Below the pieces are notes generated by a model. That model was not told the DNA's origin. It made no database searches and saw only the letters and a list, made by a program, of their open reading frames with translations. The position numbers and the translations under genes are program-made. From DATBFG01 sp036558645 (GTDB lineage: Bacteria > Acidobacteriota > Terriglobia > Terriglobales > Acidobacteriaceae), in the NCBI GenBank assembly GCA_036558645.1, contig DATBFG010000009.1, positions 1 to 64,000 on the forward strand: a DNA stretch of 64,000 nt. Reading direction: 5' to 3'. Below, piece by piece: positions 44,074 through 54,006 of this stretch (the first letter of the stretch is position 1; every line of letters begins with the position of its first letter).

Positions 44074-45117
44074 CTAGTTTGAGACGGCTGCCTTCTGAAG
44101 AACATCCCACGTTTTCCTTGCCGCTTCGTCCCATGAGTACTGTTTTGCGCGCTCCAAGCCTGCGGTATGCAACTCTCGTCTCAAAACTACATCTTCCACG
44201 ATCCGCACCATAGCCAAACCTATATCCTCAACAGCCAGCGGATCCACGAGCACGGCTGCGTTACCGACTACCTCTGGCAGAGACGAACACTTCCCGGCCA
44301 CAACAGGCGTTCCGCTCGCCATTGCCTCCAATGCGGGCAAACCAAACCCCTCATATAGCGAGATGTAGGCTAGTGCCATAGCTCCCGCGTACAGGGAGGG
44401 CAGCAACCTATCGTCTACGGGGCCCGCGAAATGAACTCTGGCTGGAATGCTATCAATCTGGGCGTTTGCAAACACTCGCGAATTCCCGGAAGCACCGACA
44501 ATAACCAGCCACAAGTCTCCCGGCAGCCGACCTTGTATCATTGCCCATGCCCGAAGTAAACGTCCCACATTCTTTCGGGGCTCCACGGAACCAACGACAA
44601 GAATATAGTCTCGGGACGGCAAACCTAAACTGCGTATCGTGGTTCCCACTTCCGAGGCCGCAGCGGGACAAAAGCAACTACCAACTCCGTTGGGAATGAC
44701 CGTTATTTTGCTGGTCCTTACCCCTGTATGTTTAACGATTCTCGCTTTAATAAATTCGGAGACCGTAATAATGTGCCGTGCCTCTCTTGCGACTCGGGGC
44801 AACAGAAACTGGTACCACGCGGCGAAACGCCGACTAAACGTTTCCGGACAATCAAACGCGGCCATGTCATGAATGGTCACGACCTGGTTTTTGGTCTTGA
44901 TTGGCCCCGTGTTTGAAGGACTAAACAGGAGGCGTCCCCCAAGCTTTGAGGGCACAACAAACTGTTCCCACGCATGGCCGTATACGCCTTGCGGATTGTC
45001 TCTCGGAGCGATGGTATCCGCATTTCCGTTCCAACGAGCTAGTAACTCCTCAGTGTAGCGTCGAGTACCTGTCAGCGGAGCGCTTAGGATACGTGTATTA
45101 ACGACAATTCGCTGCAT
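44074..45117 (-). CDS. Glycosyltransferase family 4
   Basis: A 347-residue GT-B glycosyltransferase. RILSAPLTGTRRYTEELLARW is the N-terminal acceptor-side motif, ILVVGSVEPRKNVGRLLRAW and LAYISLYEGFGLPALEAMASGTPVV the donor-side motifs with the EGFGLPALE consensus. It resembles the family of mannosyl- and rhamnosyltransferases in O-antigen loci. Sugar specificity cannot be told. It lies between the polymerase and the WbaZ-like gene on the same strand. Confidence 0.87.
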   Translation of the reverse strand: MQRIVVNTRILSAPLTGTRRYTEELLARWNGNADTIAPRDNPQGVYGHAWEQFVVPSKLGGRLLFSPSNTGPIKTKNQVVTIHDMAAFDCPETFSRRFAAWYQFLLPRVAREARHIITVSEFIKARIVKHTGVRTSKITVIPNGVGSCFCPAAASEVGTTIRSLGLPSRDYILVVGSVEPRKNVGRLLRAWAMIQGRLPGDLWLVIVGASGNSRVFANAQIDSIPARVHFAGPVDDRLLPSLYAGAMALAYISLYEGFGLPALEAMASGTPVVAGKCSSLPEVVGNAAVLVDPLAVEDIGLAMVRIVEDVVLRRELHTAGLERAKQYSWDEAARKTWDVLQKAAVSN

Positions 45118-45166
45118 TTAGCGTGAACCGCTCAAATAATCCGCTCAGCAAGAGACGCAGCTCACA

Positions 45167-46597
45167 CTATCGCTGTAAAGGCGATATTGGATTGAGTCCA
45201 AGCTGGTCACGTGGCACGAGTTGTTGAACACGGCTCATTGCTCTCTGAATGGGCGGCCGCGTTTGAGGTTGCAGATGCGTAATTACCAGCATGAGTAGAA
45301 CCCACAGAGTCGGGCGATTGATGTCGGGAACAGCGAATGCGGATCCCACGACCAAGGTAACCAATGCCCAAAAGGTCAACTGAAGCGAAGACGTTGCGGA
45401 CTTCCATGGGAATGCCTTGATGATTCGATACGCTATCGTTCCGAGCAAGATGATGCCTATGACGCCAACAGTGCTTAGAAGCGTAGCGAGCAACCCGGAG
45501 GAACGATTGCTTCCTAATCCGGCCCCTACGCCCTTGGTATCTGCCAAAACTATGAGTGAGTAGAGATCACTTGCAAGCCTTGCCAAGAAGGAGAAGCTGT
45601 CGAACTTTTCGACAGTCATCTCCATGATCGCATCGTAGAACTTAGGGAACAACAAAAGACAAGATCCAATAAGGCCAAGCGCAAGGCAGACGTAGAGCCA
45701 ACTGCCAGCCACCGATCTGCCTACTCTTGTGCGATTTGCGAAAGGATTGAAATATACGAGCAAAACGCACGCTATCATTGCGACCCCGGCCAGCCCGGTT
45801 GTAGAGGTCGTCAGGAGCAGAACGAACAAGACTATCAGGATTGCAAGAAAGGTTCCGCGCTTTCGGTTCCCACTCAAGAAGCTGGCGAACAATCCACCAA
45901 CAACCGCGCTGAGAAACGAACCAGCCGTGGATGGCTCGACAAAGGTAGAGTTGTATCGGTGGATATCGCCGACATCCTGCTCATAACCTTGAGAATATCC
46001 AGGGTTATTGTTGATTACATCATAAGGGAAACTGCCGCCAACAGCGGTGAAGAGGAACTGCGTGAGCCCAATCGACACAACGATGAAAACAGCCCAAAAG
46101 AATCCCTTCAGGAGTCGCTCCATCTGCGGGTATGTTTTCACCGTGGCTAATGCGTACAGAATCATGCAGACATTCAAAGTGAGGTACGTAGCTTGCGCAA
46201 GGTTGCTGGAGGTCGGCTCCAGCGGGGCAGGAGCTCGCACCATTCCTAATCGGGGCGACATGACGAGTGTGCCGGCGAACAGGCGGGGCATGATGAATGC
46301 CGAGCTAAAAGACCACAACCAGAACGCCAGAAGCAACCATACGATTCGGCGGGACGTGCTTTTCGGCGGTGGCAACAGCTTCTCCTTGCCAAAAAGCAAC
46401 ATCACAAAACGAACCAGTACACAGAGCTGAACAAAATAAAACGGCAAGATCCCAAACTCATTATCTCCAGTCACACCATTCCAGAGGGATGACGCTTCGA
46501 AAACGGAGGAGATGATGAGGAGGGGCAACAGGTACTGCGGGCGCCATAACAAACAAACGATTGCGCACGGAATGAAAAACGCACCGAGCAGCGTCAT
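45167..46597 (-). CDS. Wzy-like O-antigen/EPS polymerase
   Basis: A 476-residue integral membrane protein with about eleven hydrophobic segments, from LLGAFFIPCAIVCLLW to LWVLLMLVITHLQ. A large soluble loop in the second half (near residues 175-225, with YNSTFVEPSTAGSF) is usual for Wzy/WaaL proteins, and the downstream segment resembles O-antigen ligase domains. It probably polymerises repeat units in the periplasm. It overlaps the GT2 gene by 4 bases, so it is in the same transcription unit. Confidence 0.75.
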   Translation of the reverse strand: MTLLGAFFIPCAIVCLLWRPQYLLPLLIISSVFEASSLWNGVTGDNEFGILPFYFVQLCVLVRFVMLLFGKEKLLPPPKSTSRRIVWLLLAFWLWSFSSAFIMPRLFAGTLVMSPRLGMVRAPAPLEPTSSNLAQATYLTLNVCMILYALATVKTYPQMERLLKGFFWAVFIVVSIGLTQFLFTAVGGSFPYDVINNNPGYSQGYEQDVGDIHRYNSTFVEPSTAGSFLSAVVGGLFASFLSGNRKRGTFLAILIVLFVLLLTTSTTGLAGVAMIACVLLVYFNPFANRTRVGRSVAGSWLYVCLALGLIGSCLLLFPKFYDAIMEMTVEKFDSFSFLARLASDLYSLIVLADTKGVGAGLGSNRSSGLLATLLSTVGVIGIILLGTIAYRIIKAFPWKSATSSLQLTFWALVTLVVGSAFAVPDINRPTLWVLLMLVITHLQPQTRPPIQRAMSRVQQLVPRDQLGLNPISPLQR

Positions 46598-47574
46598 GAC
46601 CTTGCCCCTTGTACGTCAGTTCCCTGAGCACTCGAGACACACACGTCCTCTCGGTGTTGCTGTGTTTGCTCCTTCTTCGGTCGATGCATTCGAAAATGAG
46701 CAATACCCGACCACAAGGACCTTTCTATCATCCAGAACGTCCGGAGTGTACGCGATGACATGAACTGCCTGCAGAGAATTCGGAGCTGAATGATCGGAAG
46801 ATAGAAAATAAGCTGCCAGCTGGGAACACTTTTTAACAAGTAATACACTTCGTTGCGACAACAATATTGTATGCTGAACTCAGATTCTCGCCCTCCCGTT
46901 AGGCTGCTTACTTTGTGCAAGATGCGTGCCGACGGGATGTAAAACAAACGCATCCCACCGCGGTAGGCCCTGTAACAAAAATCTGTGTCATCGAAGTAGC
47001 AAAAGTAAGCGGGATCCATCATCCCGATCCGCTGGAAAACTTCCTTTCTAATCAGTAGGCAGCAGGCTGGACTAAACTTGACAAACCGCGGCTCGTCAAA
47101 TTGGCCATTATCGGGCCTCCCGATACCAAAGTGTCTTGAAGATCCCCATAACAGGCTGAAGTATCCGCCGGCCGCCCAGATTTTACCTGGATCGTTGAAG
47201 TATAGAATCTTCGGTGCAACCATTTGGGCTTGGCGATGAGATAATGCTCGCTCTAACCCCGCCAGCAGTGTTTCATCGAATACGGTGTCGTTATTGATGA
47301 GCAGTACAGACTCGCAACCATCCTTGAGCGCCGCGCGAATTCCTACGTTGTTGCCCTCGGCAATTCCCAGATTCGTTAGGTTTGGAACGATCACTATCCT
47401 CGGATCCTGATATTCAGATACCCGTCTGAGGGTGCCATCGGAAGACGCATTGTCAACCACGTACAAAATAAACTGCGAGTAGCTCTGGCACAGCAAAGAA
47501 AGCATGAAGTCATCTATCACTCCCGCACTGTTGAAAGTGACCGTGACAACTCCGATTGTATTCACGTTAGCCAC
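46594..47574 (-). CDS. Glycosyltransferase family 2
   Basis: A 326-residue GT-A enzyme. The start VVTVTFNSAGVIDDFML, the NASSDGTLRR segment, the NNDTVFDETLLAGLERAL DxD-like site and the EVFQRIGMMDPAYFCYFDDTDFCYRAYRGG acceptor motif are typical of the rhamnosyltransferase (RfbF/WbbL) group. It transfers a sugar on the cytoplasmic side. A C-terminal extension of about 60 residues after the domain is basic and may be membrane-associated. The stop codon overlaps the polymerase start. Confidence 0.87.
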   Translation of the reverse strand: MANVNTIGVVTVTFNSAGVIDDFMLSLLCQSYSQFILYVVDNASSDGTLRRVSEYQDPRIVIVPNLTNLGIAEGNNVGIRAALKDGCESVLLINNDTVFDETLLAGLERALSHRQAQMVAPKILYFNDPGKIWAAGGYFSLLWGSSRHFGIGRPDNGQFDEPRFVKFSPACCLLIRKEVFQRIGMMDPAYFCYFDDTDFCYRAYRGGMRLFYIPSARILHKVSSLTGGRESEFSIQYCCRNEVYYLLKSVPSWQLIFYLPIIQLRILCRQFMSSRTLRTFWMIERSLWSGIAHFRMHRPKKEQTQQHREDVCVSSAQGTDVQGARS

Positions 47575-47595
47575 CAGAGTTTTGATAACGCGTAC

Positions 47596-48351
47596 CTATG
47601 GTCGAATCGTCGACGATCCATTCCGCTGGAGGCCGCGCGTCGCGTAAGCTTTACTCGCCGCTACGCGCACCGCGGCATCAACATCCACGTTCCGTGGGTC
47701 GGCGTTCGGCTGGGCAGAAAAGTTATAGGCAAAGCATAGAAGATGTCTAAAAATTCCAAACGTTATTTTGTTGATCATACGCGCCTTGGGCGAGAATTCC
47801 GGTTGAATCTTCCTGACCGTCAACCCGGAAGTTCGTAGAGTGTCGTCAATCGTTTCCTGAGTAAAGAACTTTGTATGAGTCCGATCGAGAACGCCTTCCT
47901 TTTCGTACTGCCATTTGCCGAAGAACACGAGCGGAAGACTGACCTTTACAAACCGTACATTGGGCAATGCGCCAATGAGTTGCCCATCCGACTTCAGCAA
48001 TCTGACGAGGCGACGAGTGAATAACCAAGGATCCTTCAAATGCTCAAGCACATGACTGGCGATGATCAGGTCGAAGTAACCAGCCGGAAAATCCAATTCC
48101 ATCTGTTCAACATCGCCCGCGAGTACGAGATCCAATTCAGTATTCTTCCGAGCAATCGCGGCGACTTCCGGTACCAGTTCCACGCCTACCACAAAATCAG
48201 CCGCTCGGTTACGTTTGAGATACTGCAAAGCCAGTCCTCGCCCACAGCCAATCTCGAGAACACGGCCTGGCCGTTTTTCGATAAGCGCCAGTAGCGACGT
48301 CTGCAGGTGTCCGTAGTAGGGATCTTCGGGTTTATGCTGTCTATTTTGCAA
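47596..48351 (-). CDS. SAM-dependent methyltransferase
   Basis: A 251-residue class I methyltransferase with a clear motif I (RVLEIGCGRGLALQYL), acidic strand VVGVELVPEVAAIA and motif II GYFDLIIASHVLEHLKDP. It lies 21 bases before the GT2 gene on the same strand. It probably methylates a sugar of the polymer or a precursor. The second methyltransferase at 31.6 kb is similar in kind but not in sequence. Confidence 0.82.
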   Translation of the reverse strand: MQNRQHKPEDPYYGHLQTSLLALIEKRPGRVLEIGCGRGLALQYLKRNRAADFVVGVELVPEVAAIARKNTELDLVLAGDVEQMELDFPAGYFDLIIASHVLEHLKDPWLFTRRLVRLLKSDGQLIGALPNVRFVKVSLPLVFFGKWQYEKEGVLDRTHTKFFTQETIDDTLRTSGLTVRKIQPEFSPKARMINKITFGIFRHLLCFAYNFSAQPNADPRNVDVDAAVRVAASKAYATRGLQRNGSSTIRP

Positions 48352-48418
48352 TCCAGGTCTCTACTGGGTAGTCACTCATTCGAGAGTGCGGCGGCATAGT
48401 TTCATGAAAATAGACCTC

Positions 48419-49942
48419 TCAGGCTTTGCCTAAGAGTCGACGAAATCGCAGCCTGTCCCGTTCCGGTCCTAGAAGACCGTACCGCCAGATGAGAAAACCA
48501 GTCGTCGCGACAGCTGCGCTCAATATCAAATACGGGTTAGCCCAAGCAGACAGGTTACTGCAGCGAAGCAAATAGGCGTATCCGACCAGTGGCACAGCAC
48601 AAATCGACGGACGCAGCAGCCCATCAAGCACGTAATCCGAGATACGGAAATCAAAACTAGTGGTTCGCTGCATATTGTAGGAAAGGTGCAATATAACCCC
48701 AACTACCGCTCCCACAAGAGTTCCGACGGCCACACCAACGGCACCATAGACCAACCCTGCCCCCACGCTGATGACGAGGTTAGTTACCCCTTCAATGATA
48801 GGAGACAATATGACTAATCTCTGTTGCCCAGTACCAACTAATGTCATGGCATACGGCGTTGTTGAAAGCCGAATGATATTTGCGGCGGCAAGTACTTGAA
48901 GAAGTCTTGCCCCCGAAACACCATAAGCTTCCCCTACCCATAATCCAAGGATGAGCCTCGGGAAGAGTACCAGCGGCATACCCGTTAACAACAGGAGGAA
49001 CGTGCCGTAGCGAGTAGCGGAAATCATCACGTTAGCCAGTCCTCGAGAATCGCCGCGTGCATTCAGCACCGCGACCGGGGACACAATGGAACTGAAAATG
49101 GCATTTTGCGCACCAACAATAAACGTGATCATGCTGGTCGCTACTGCGTAATAGGCAACCGCTTCAAACTGCACCACGCCGACGATAGTGAGATCAAGGC
49201 CCGTCACCAATAACATGCCAAAGGACCAAATGCTAAGACTTAGGCAGTAATCGAAGAGTTCGCGCCCAGTCGCGATAGAAACCAGTCCAGGCGACAGCCT
49301 GTGGCCCCCGCATAGCTTGCGATACATCCCATACTGTAAAAAGTAAGACGCCAGGTTAATCGCGGCAACAAACAGTCCCATCGAGACCAAGTCTCCCCCA
49401 CGACGAACCACGAGAATCATGCATAAGGCGCTGATGATTCGCGAGACTGCGATTATGGATGCCGGAACTTCGTTCCGCTGCAGTCCGATAAATACGCCAT
49501 TGAATACCGAGAAGGGTAAGCCAACCGCCAATGAGGAAGCCACGAGCAAGAAGGCGATTCTCGCTTGGTCGACAAGACCGGAAGGCATATGAGAAAACAA
49601 ATCAGCCCAAAAGTATGCCGTCAGTGCACTGCAAGCAACGGCTAGAATGCCGGCCATGGTCAGCGTCGCAAAAGCCGTGCTCACGATACGGTCGCGGTGT
49701 TCCGCATCACCCTTTTCATTGGCTTGAGCGACGAATCTTCCTACGGCCGTTTGTATCCCAAAATCTAGATATCCTAAGTATGCGCTCACCTGCAACACGA
49801 GCGACCACGTGCTGTAGGCCTGAACCGACATAGACCTGGTAAGAAAGGCAGGCAAGAAGAGTGCCACGATTGCTGCGGAGCTTCCGCGAGCGAGATTCGC
49901 GATAGCATTCTTCAACAATATTAATATTTCTTGATTATTCAC
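48419..49942 (-). CDS. Wzx-like flippase (MOP superfamily)
   Basis: A 507-residue protein with about twelve to fourteen membrane segments and an MOP-type N terminus (LKNAIANLARGSSAAIVALFLPAFLTRSM). It should move lipid-linked repeat units across the inner membrane in the Wzx/Wzy pathway. The open frame extends back to 50032, but the first 30 residues are unlike a membrane protein; I set the start at GTG 49942 (VNNQEILILLKN), without a clear ribosome binding site, so the start is uncertain. Confidence 0.8.
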   Translation of the reverse strand: MNNQEILILLKNAIANLARGSSAAIVALFLPAFLTRSMSVQAYSTWSLVLQVSAYLGYLDFGIQTAVGRFVAQANEKGDAEHRDRIVSTAFATLTMAGILAVACSALTAYFWADLFSHMPSGLVDQARIAFLLVASSLAVGLPFSVFNGVFIGLQRNEVPASIIAVSRIISALCMILVVRRGGDLVSMGLFVAAINLASYFLQYGMYRKLCGGHRLSPGLVSIATGRELFDYCLSLSIWSFGMLLVTGLDLTIVGVVQFEAVAYYAVATSMITFIVGAQNAIFSSIVSPVAVLNARGDSRGLANVMISATRYGTFLLLLTGMPLVLFPRLILGLWVGEAYGVSGARLLQVLAAANIIRLSTTPYAMTLVGTGQQRLVILSPIIEGVTNLVISVGAGLVYGAVGVAVGTLVGAVVGVILHLSYNMQRTTSFDFRISDYVLDGLLRPSICAVPLVGYAYLLRCSNLSAWANPYLILSAAVATTGFLIWRYGLLGPERDRLRFRRLLGKA

Positions 49943-50072
49943 GAGGTGTTGGTTGTGACTCGTGTAACATTGGCCGTTTTGTCCGACGGCCGATCGCCTA
50001 AAGTTGTGGGTGCAAAACAGCCATGCTCCCAACTTTGTGGTTTCTGTCCTTCAGAGTTGTGTCAAAGCTCGC

Positions 50073-51473
50073 TCAAACGCCCTCAGTGTCAGTGCGACTC
50101 TCTGATCGCCTTCGAATTCTCGCCGATATCCGCTGCCAATGGTATCGAGCGGATGCTAATCTAGGCCGCACCACCGGCAAGACATCCTGGCACAAAAACG
50201 CCTTGTAAGGTTCGTCCGGATCCATCTCGGACCAACGACTGAGAGCGACAACCCAACAGCATACCAGCGTGAAGCCCATCGCTCCGCCCATCAATGCCAG
50301 CAGCAAAATATGTGGCGAGGATGGTTTCTCGGGCACCTGCGCTTCGTCCAGAACTTTTATGCTTGGCGTTTCTTTCGCCTCTTGCACTTTGGCCAATTCG
50401 TAGGCTTCGGTCAGCAGTTCGAACACTTTCTCATCTATCTTTGCGCGTTGATACAACTCAGCGTATCTTCGGCCCAGGATGGGCAGTTGCTTGAGGGGTG
50501 GATACAAGCTGTTGGGGTCGAGTACAGTCGCTCCCTTGTAATCCTTGCCTCCAAACTTGTTGATTTGGTCCTGCAACTCTGCCACATGTGCTTTCAGTGC
50601 GCGGACACGAACATTCTCTGCAGTGTAAATCTGCTGGAGCTCAGTTAATTCGGACTGTGCCACAATGAGTTCGCCTTGCAACGTCGCTGTGGCTTCAACC
50701 ATCGCCTTGCTCTGGTCGTCGGGGTCGAAGGTCGAATTCCGCGATGAAAATTCACTTAGATCCTTCGCTGCTTCGTCCAATTCCTTGTGGACGACTACTA
50801 GCCGCTGCTCGAGAAACGCACGTTCTCTGGATGCGGCTGAAGTATTCACCTGAGAAAGCAAGCGGTTTAGTTCCTCCACATAGGCCTTTGCTATCTCGGT
50901 TGCGCGATTCCGGTCATGATCGGTGACCTCTATTGTGATGATGCCCGATTTCTTCGCTTCGGAAATATCAGTGTTGGCCGCCAATTCCTTGCGCGTGGCT
51001 TGATAGGTTTTGTGCCAGTAGACTTTACGCAAATCAAAGCGGTCGATGATGCGATCTGCTATGGTGCGACTGCTCAAAATACCGATGAATATCTGCCCTG
51101 GGCGTTGTGAACCCAGCAAGTCACTTACAGTTCCGGCCAGTCCGCTACTGCTGCCACTACCAAGTCCAGCATCATTCGCTCCCATCACGAGCCCAAGTAT
51201 CGCCGCGCCCCCAGAAAGAGAACTGCTGTCCGGAGGCATGAGTTGAACACTGGCATCGTAACTATTGGGAATCACCAAGGCAATTAGCAATCCGATCACA
51301 AAGCCAGCCAGAGCCGCCTTCCCAAGACGCACGCGCTCCGGCCACAATAATCTCAGAAGGGTAATTGGGCTCCTTCTGCCCGCCTGCTCATCAACAGCCA
51401 CTTGTGGCATGTCCGAGGTCAGCATTAGATCCTGATCGGCTTCCTCAAGCGATCTCCGGGTAATAGGATTCAT
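50073..51473 (-). CDS. Wzz/GNVR-type chain-length determinant protein
   Basis: A 466-residue protein with two membrane segments (near residues 52-70 and 395-415, LLLALMGGAMGFTLVCCWVV) enclosing a long periplasmic coiled-coil region. The Wzz domain (NSYDASVQLMPPD) precedes the helical GNVR-like part (LLSQVNTSAASRERAFLEQRL) and the final PxxP-like VPEKPSSPH. It controls polymer length together with Wzy. No tyrosine-kinase domain follows the second membrane segment, and no separate Wzc-type kinase gene is visible. Confidence 0.87.
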   Translation of the reverse strand: MNPITRRSLEEADQDLMLTSDMPQVAVDEQAGRRSPITLLRLLWPERVRLGKAALAGFVIGLLIALVIPNSYDASVQLMPPDSSSLSGGAAILGLVMGANDAGLGSGSSSGLAGTVSDLLGSQRPGQIFIGILSSRTIADRIIDRFDLRKVYWHKTYQATRKELAANTDISEAKKSGIITIEVTDHDRNRATEIAKAYVEELNRLLSQVNTSAASRERAFLEQRLVVVHKELDEAAKDLSEFSSRNSTFDPDDQSKAMVEATATLQGELIVAQSELTELQQIYTAENVRVRALKAHVAELQDQINKFGGKDYKGATVLDPNSLYPPLKQLPILGRRYAELYQRAKIDEKVFELLTEAYELAKVQEAKETPSIKVLDEAQVPEKPSSPHILLLALMGGAMGFTLVCCWVVALSRWSEMDPDEPYKAFLCQDVLPVVRPRLASARYHWQRISARIRRRSESRTDTEGV

Positions 51474-51533
51474 TCCGTGTCCTGAATGGAAACAAGCAGC
51501 TTGACCGGCGCTTTAGGCGCCAGAGCGGCAAAG

Positions 51534-53990
51534 CTACTTTGATCTCCACTGCGGCCAATAGGTAAACTGCACGGCCGTGGTTACATTCCTCTTCTGGTCG
51601 CTTGCCAATAGCGGAAAGCGCCAATTTTCGTATTGAACAAAAGCACTTAACCCTACTCGGTCACTGAACACTTGGTTCCACCGAAAGCTGAAATCGTTTG
51701 TAGTGCCGCCTTCGAGGAACTTCATGTCAACTCTTTGCGCGCGATACCCCCCCTGCAGACTGCTGCGGGCCGACAACCAATACGTCAACCAAGCCTGTCC
51801 GCCAGTACCGGCGCGCCCTATCCAGCTACCAAGCAGGTTTCCGTCACTAGTGTACCCCGATCTGTAGCGGCGATCGGTATAAACGAATCCAGGTGCAAAC
51901 TCGTTTTCGGTTCGGGCAGTGCGCAGTCCCTCGGCGCGAAGCTCAAGCTTAGGGACGTAGGGAACGCGTGGCAAGTGGAGTCCAAAAGTGAATGATGGTC
52001 TCGTCGAGCCGATCGGCGAGATCTCGTCGACCACCAAGGAGTCCAGATAGAAGGTCAGCCAGTTTCGCAGACCGGGGACTTTATAGGTCAGATCAAACGC
52101 TGACAATCGTTTGCCGGGTTTCTCGGCAATATCACTTGCATGGCGATAATAGGTACGAATGAAATTTCCCCAGGTGAAAGGCAGCCCAGGCCCGCCGAAT
52201 TCAGCCGTAATACCCATCCCGAACTCGAGATTCCGGGTCGGCTTGAAGCTGATCTTTTCACCGTGCATGTAAGGCTCGGGATCGACATTCGGTCCCAAGA
52301 CAGTGTTGTTATCGAAGACAAATTGCTGTCCCGACAACTGGCCTATGAAGAACTCCGCCTGAGCCGGTCCAAGGATTTTGGAAAGCAATGGGATCCGGAA
52401 GGGCTCGTCGCTATTGATTCGCAACATCATTAGTGGAGGCGCGTTATCGCTAAATAGCCATGGACCGGATTCTCCAGGCCCGAACCAAGCGGTCTGCTTT
52501 CCGAACGAAAACTGCACATTTCCGAGCTTAAGCGCTCCGTAGCTGTCGAGCAGTTCAAATTGGCTGACCTGATCTATTCCGTTCGGCGAAGGAATGGTCC
52601 GATCTTTGTCCGCGATGGCTTGCAAAACCGGGAGAGGATATGAAGGAATCGCCGGTGCCGACTGGTATTCTCCCCGAACATAGAACGCGAATGGCCCTGC
52701 CTCGGCGTGAGTACTAAGTCCGCTAATGAAACTGGTGCCCTCCCAATACTGGCGGCCATAGTCATTGTTAATGGTTTGTCCAAAGTGGGCACCATCTCTC
52801 AAAGGAGAACCCGAGATCGTGGTTACGCGCGTATAAACCGAATCAATATTCAATCCTAGGTTGGCGGCTCCGTCCAAACGGCTGCGCTCGACGACGAACT
52901 CGTCTGCGAGCGAGCGATAGATGCCTTGAGCTTCGGTTCCCTCGGCGTGACCCAGCCCCGCTTCTTCTGCTTCCTCCAGCATGCGGGCGCATTCCATGCG
53001 GCTCCAGGGCCGCAAGCCGAGGTAGGCCCTCCTTATGTAGCCCATTGCTGCCAGTCTCTCGAGCGATGGATAGATCCAACTATCCAGAGGGACGTATGAC
53101 GACGCCATCCTCTTGGGATTGCGTGATCCGTCGGTGTGTTTGTCCTCCAGCAAATTGCCCCAGGCGCCTCCGGGAAGCGTTGAGTCATGATGTGCCCGAT
53201 AAATCTGCCGGCCGAAATACCATCCCAACACGCTTCCAATGAATGCATCGCTTGGAAAGTGGTTCTGACTGGTGACGCGAGTCAATGTGACTGTAGATGC
53301 TAATCCGTATGCCAAAAATTGAGTGAGAGGCCCCGGATATTCATGGGCAACAACGCTGGCAATCGACCATGCGGCTGCAGAATGCTCGGACGGAAACGAC
53401 ATGCCTCCTTGAAAAAAACCGCTACCTTGGTTGTCGGACGGCCTGGGGCGTTGCGTGATTCCCTTAAACACATAACTCACGGCTGCGCTGTTCAGCACCG
53501 CTTCGCCACTTAGTAGTCCGGTTTCTTTGAGGTGATCGTTATTGGTGAGGTGACCCCAGAGATAGGCTCCTCCTCCGGCACCAATCAGAGAGTAAACAGC
53601 GTAGTTGGAGATATTGCTGCTTCTGTTCAGCTGGTCGGGTTTGTTAGGAACCTGCTTTGACAGCCAATCATCACTGGCAAATAGCACTCCTGTGAACCCG
53701 ACAAACGGAATCAACGTTTTCTTGCTGTTGTTGTCCAAATCGAAAGGAGCCGTCCAAAATTGTTTTTGGTCCTCGACCAAATGTTGCAGAAACGGCTTTC
53801 CTAGCCTGTTTTGTGGATCAGTGCCGGGCGACAGCCAGCCGTCCGGAGAAGACGGAGAGGTGGTAGGCGCGCTGACCAGCGAGCCCGGACTCGCGGGCAA
53901 GGCATCGCTTGACTCCGCGTTTGTCTGGGCAAGAACTGGAAGTGAAGTCGCCAGCAACACGATCATCAGACTTCTTTGTACTAGGTACAT
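51534..53990 (-). CDS. PAP2 phosphatase fused to Wzi-like outer-membrane capsule protein
   Basis: An 818-residue protein. ATG 53990 begins a signal peptide (SLMIVLLATSLPVLAQT); the frame up to TTG 54023 overlaps the exporter stop and is rejected. Residues about 115-275 form a PAP2 (type 2 phosphatidic acid phosphatase) domain with the three motifs KGITQRP, FPSEHSAAAW and TSQNHFPSDAFIG. Residues about 340-818 are rich in beta strands and match the capsule-assembly Wzi family (NLEFGMGITAEFGGPGLPF, final FTYWPQWRSK). The joining of a lipid-phosphate phosphatase to a surface anchor is unusual. It could recycle undecaprenyl pyrophosphate or act on the polymer end. Wzi, PAP2 and Wza-like genes are adjacent. 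Confidence 0.8.
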   Translation of the reverse strand: MYLVQRSLMIVLLATSLPVLAQTNAESSDALPASPGSLVSAPTTSPSSPDGWLSPGTDPQNRLGKPFLQHLVEDQKQFWTAPFDLDNNSKKTLIPFVGFTGVLFASDDWLSKQVPNKPDQLNRSSNISNYAVYSLIGAGGGAYLWGHLTNNDHLKETGLLSGEAVLNSAAVSYVFKGITQRPRPSDNQGSGFFQGGMSFPSEHSAAAWSIASVVAHEYPGPLTQFLAYGLASTVTLTRVTSQNHFPSDAFIGSVLGWYFGRQIYRAHHDSTLPGGAWGNLLEDKHTDGSRNPKRMASSYVPLDSWIYPSLERLAAMGYIRRAYLGLRPWSRMECARMLEEAEEAGLGHAEGTEAQGIYRSLADEFVVERSRLDGAANLGLNIDSVYTRVTTISGSPLRDGAHFGQTINNDYGRQYWEGTSFISGLSTHAEAGPFAFYVRGEYQSAPAIPSYPLPVLQAIADKDRTIPSPNGIDQVSQFELLDSYGALKLGNVQFSFGKQTAWFGPGESGPWLFSDNAPPLMMLRINSDEPFRIPLLSKILGPAQAEFFIGQLSGQQFVFDNNTVLGPNVDPEPYMHGEKISFKPTRNLEFGMGITAEFGGPGLPFTWGNFIRTYYRHASDIAEKPGKRLSAFDLTYKVPGLRNWLTFYLDSLVVDEISPIGSTRPSFTFGLHLPRVPYVPKLELRAEGLRTARTENEFAPGFVYTDRRYRSGYTSDGNLLGSWIGRAGTGGQAWLTYWLSARSSLQGGYRAQRVDMKFLEGGTTNDFSFRWNQVFSDRVGLSAFVQYENWRFPLLASDQKRNVTTAVQFTYWPQWRSK

Positions 53991-54006
53991 CGTGGCCCGA
54001 GATTGT

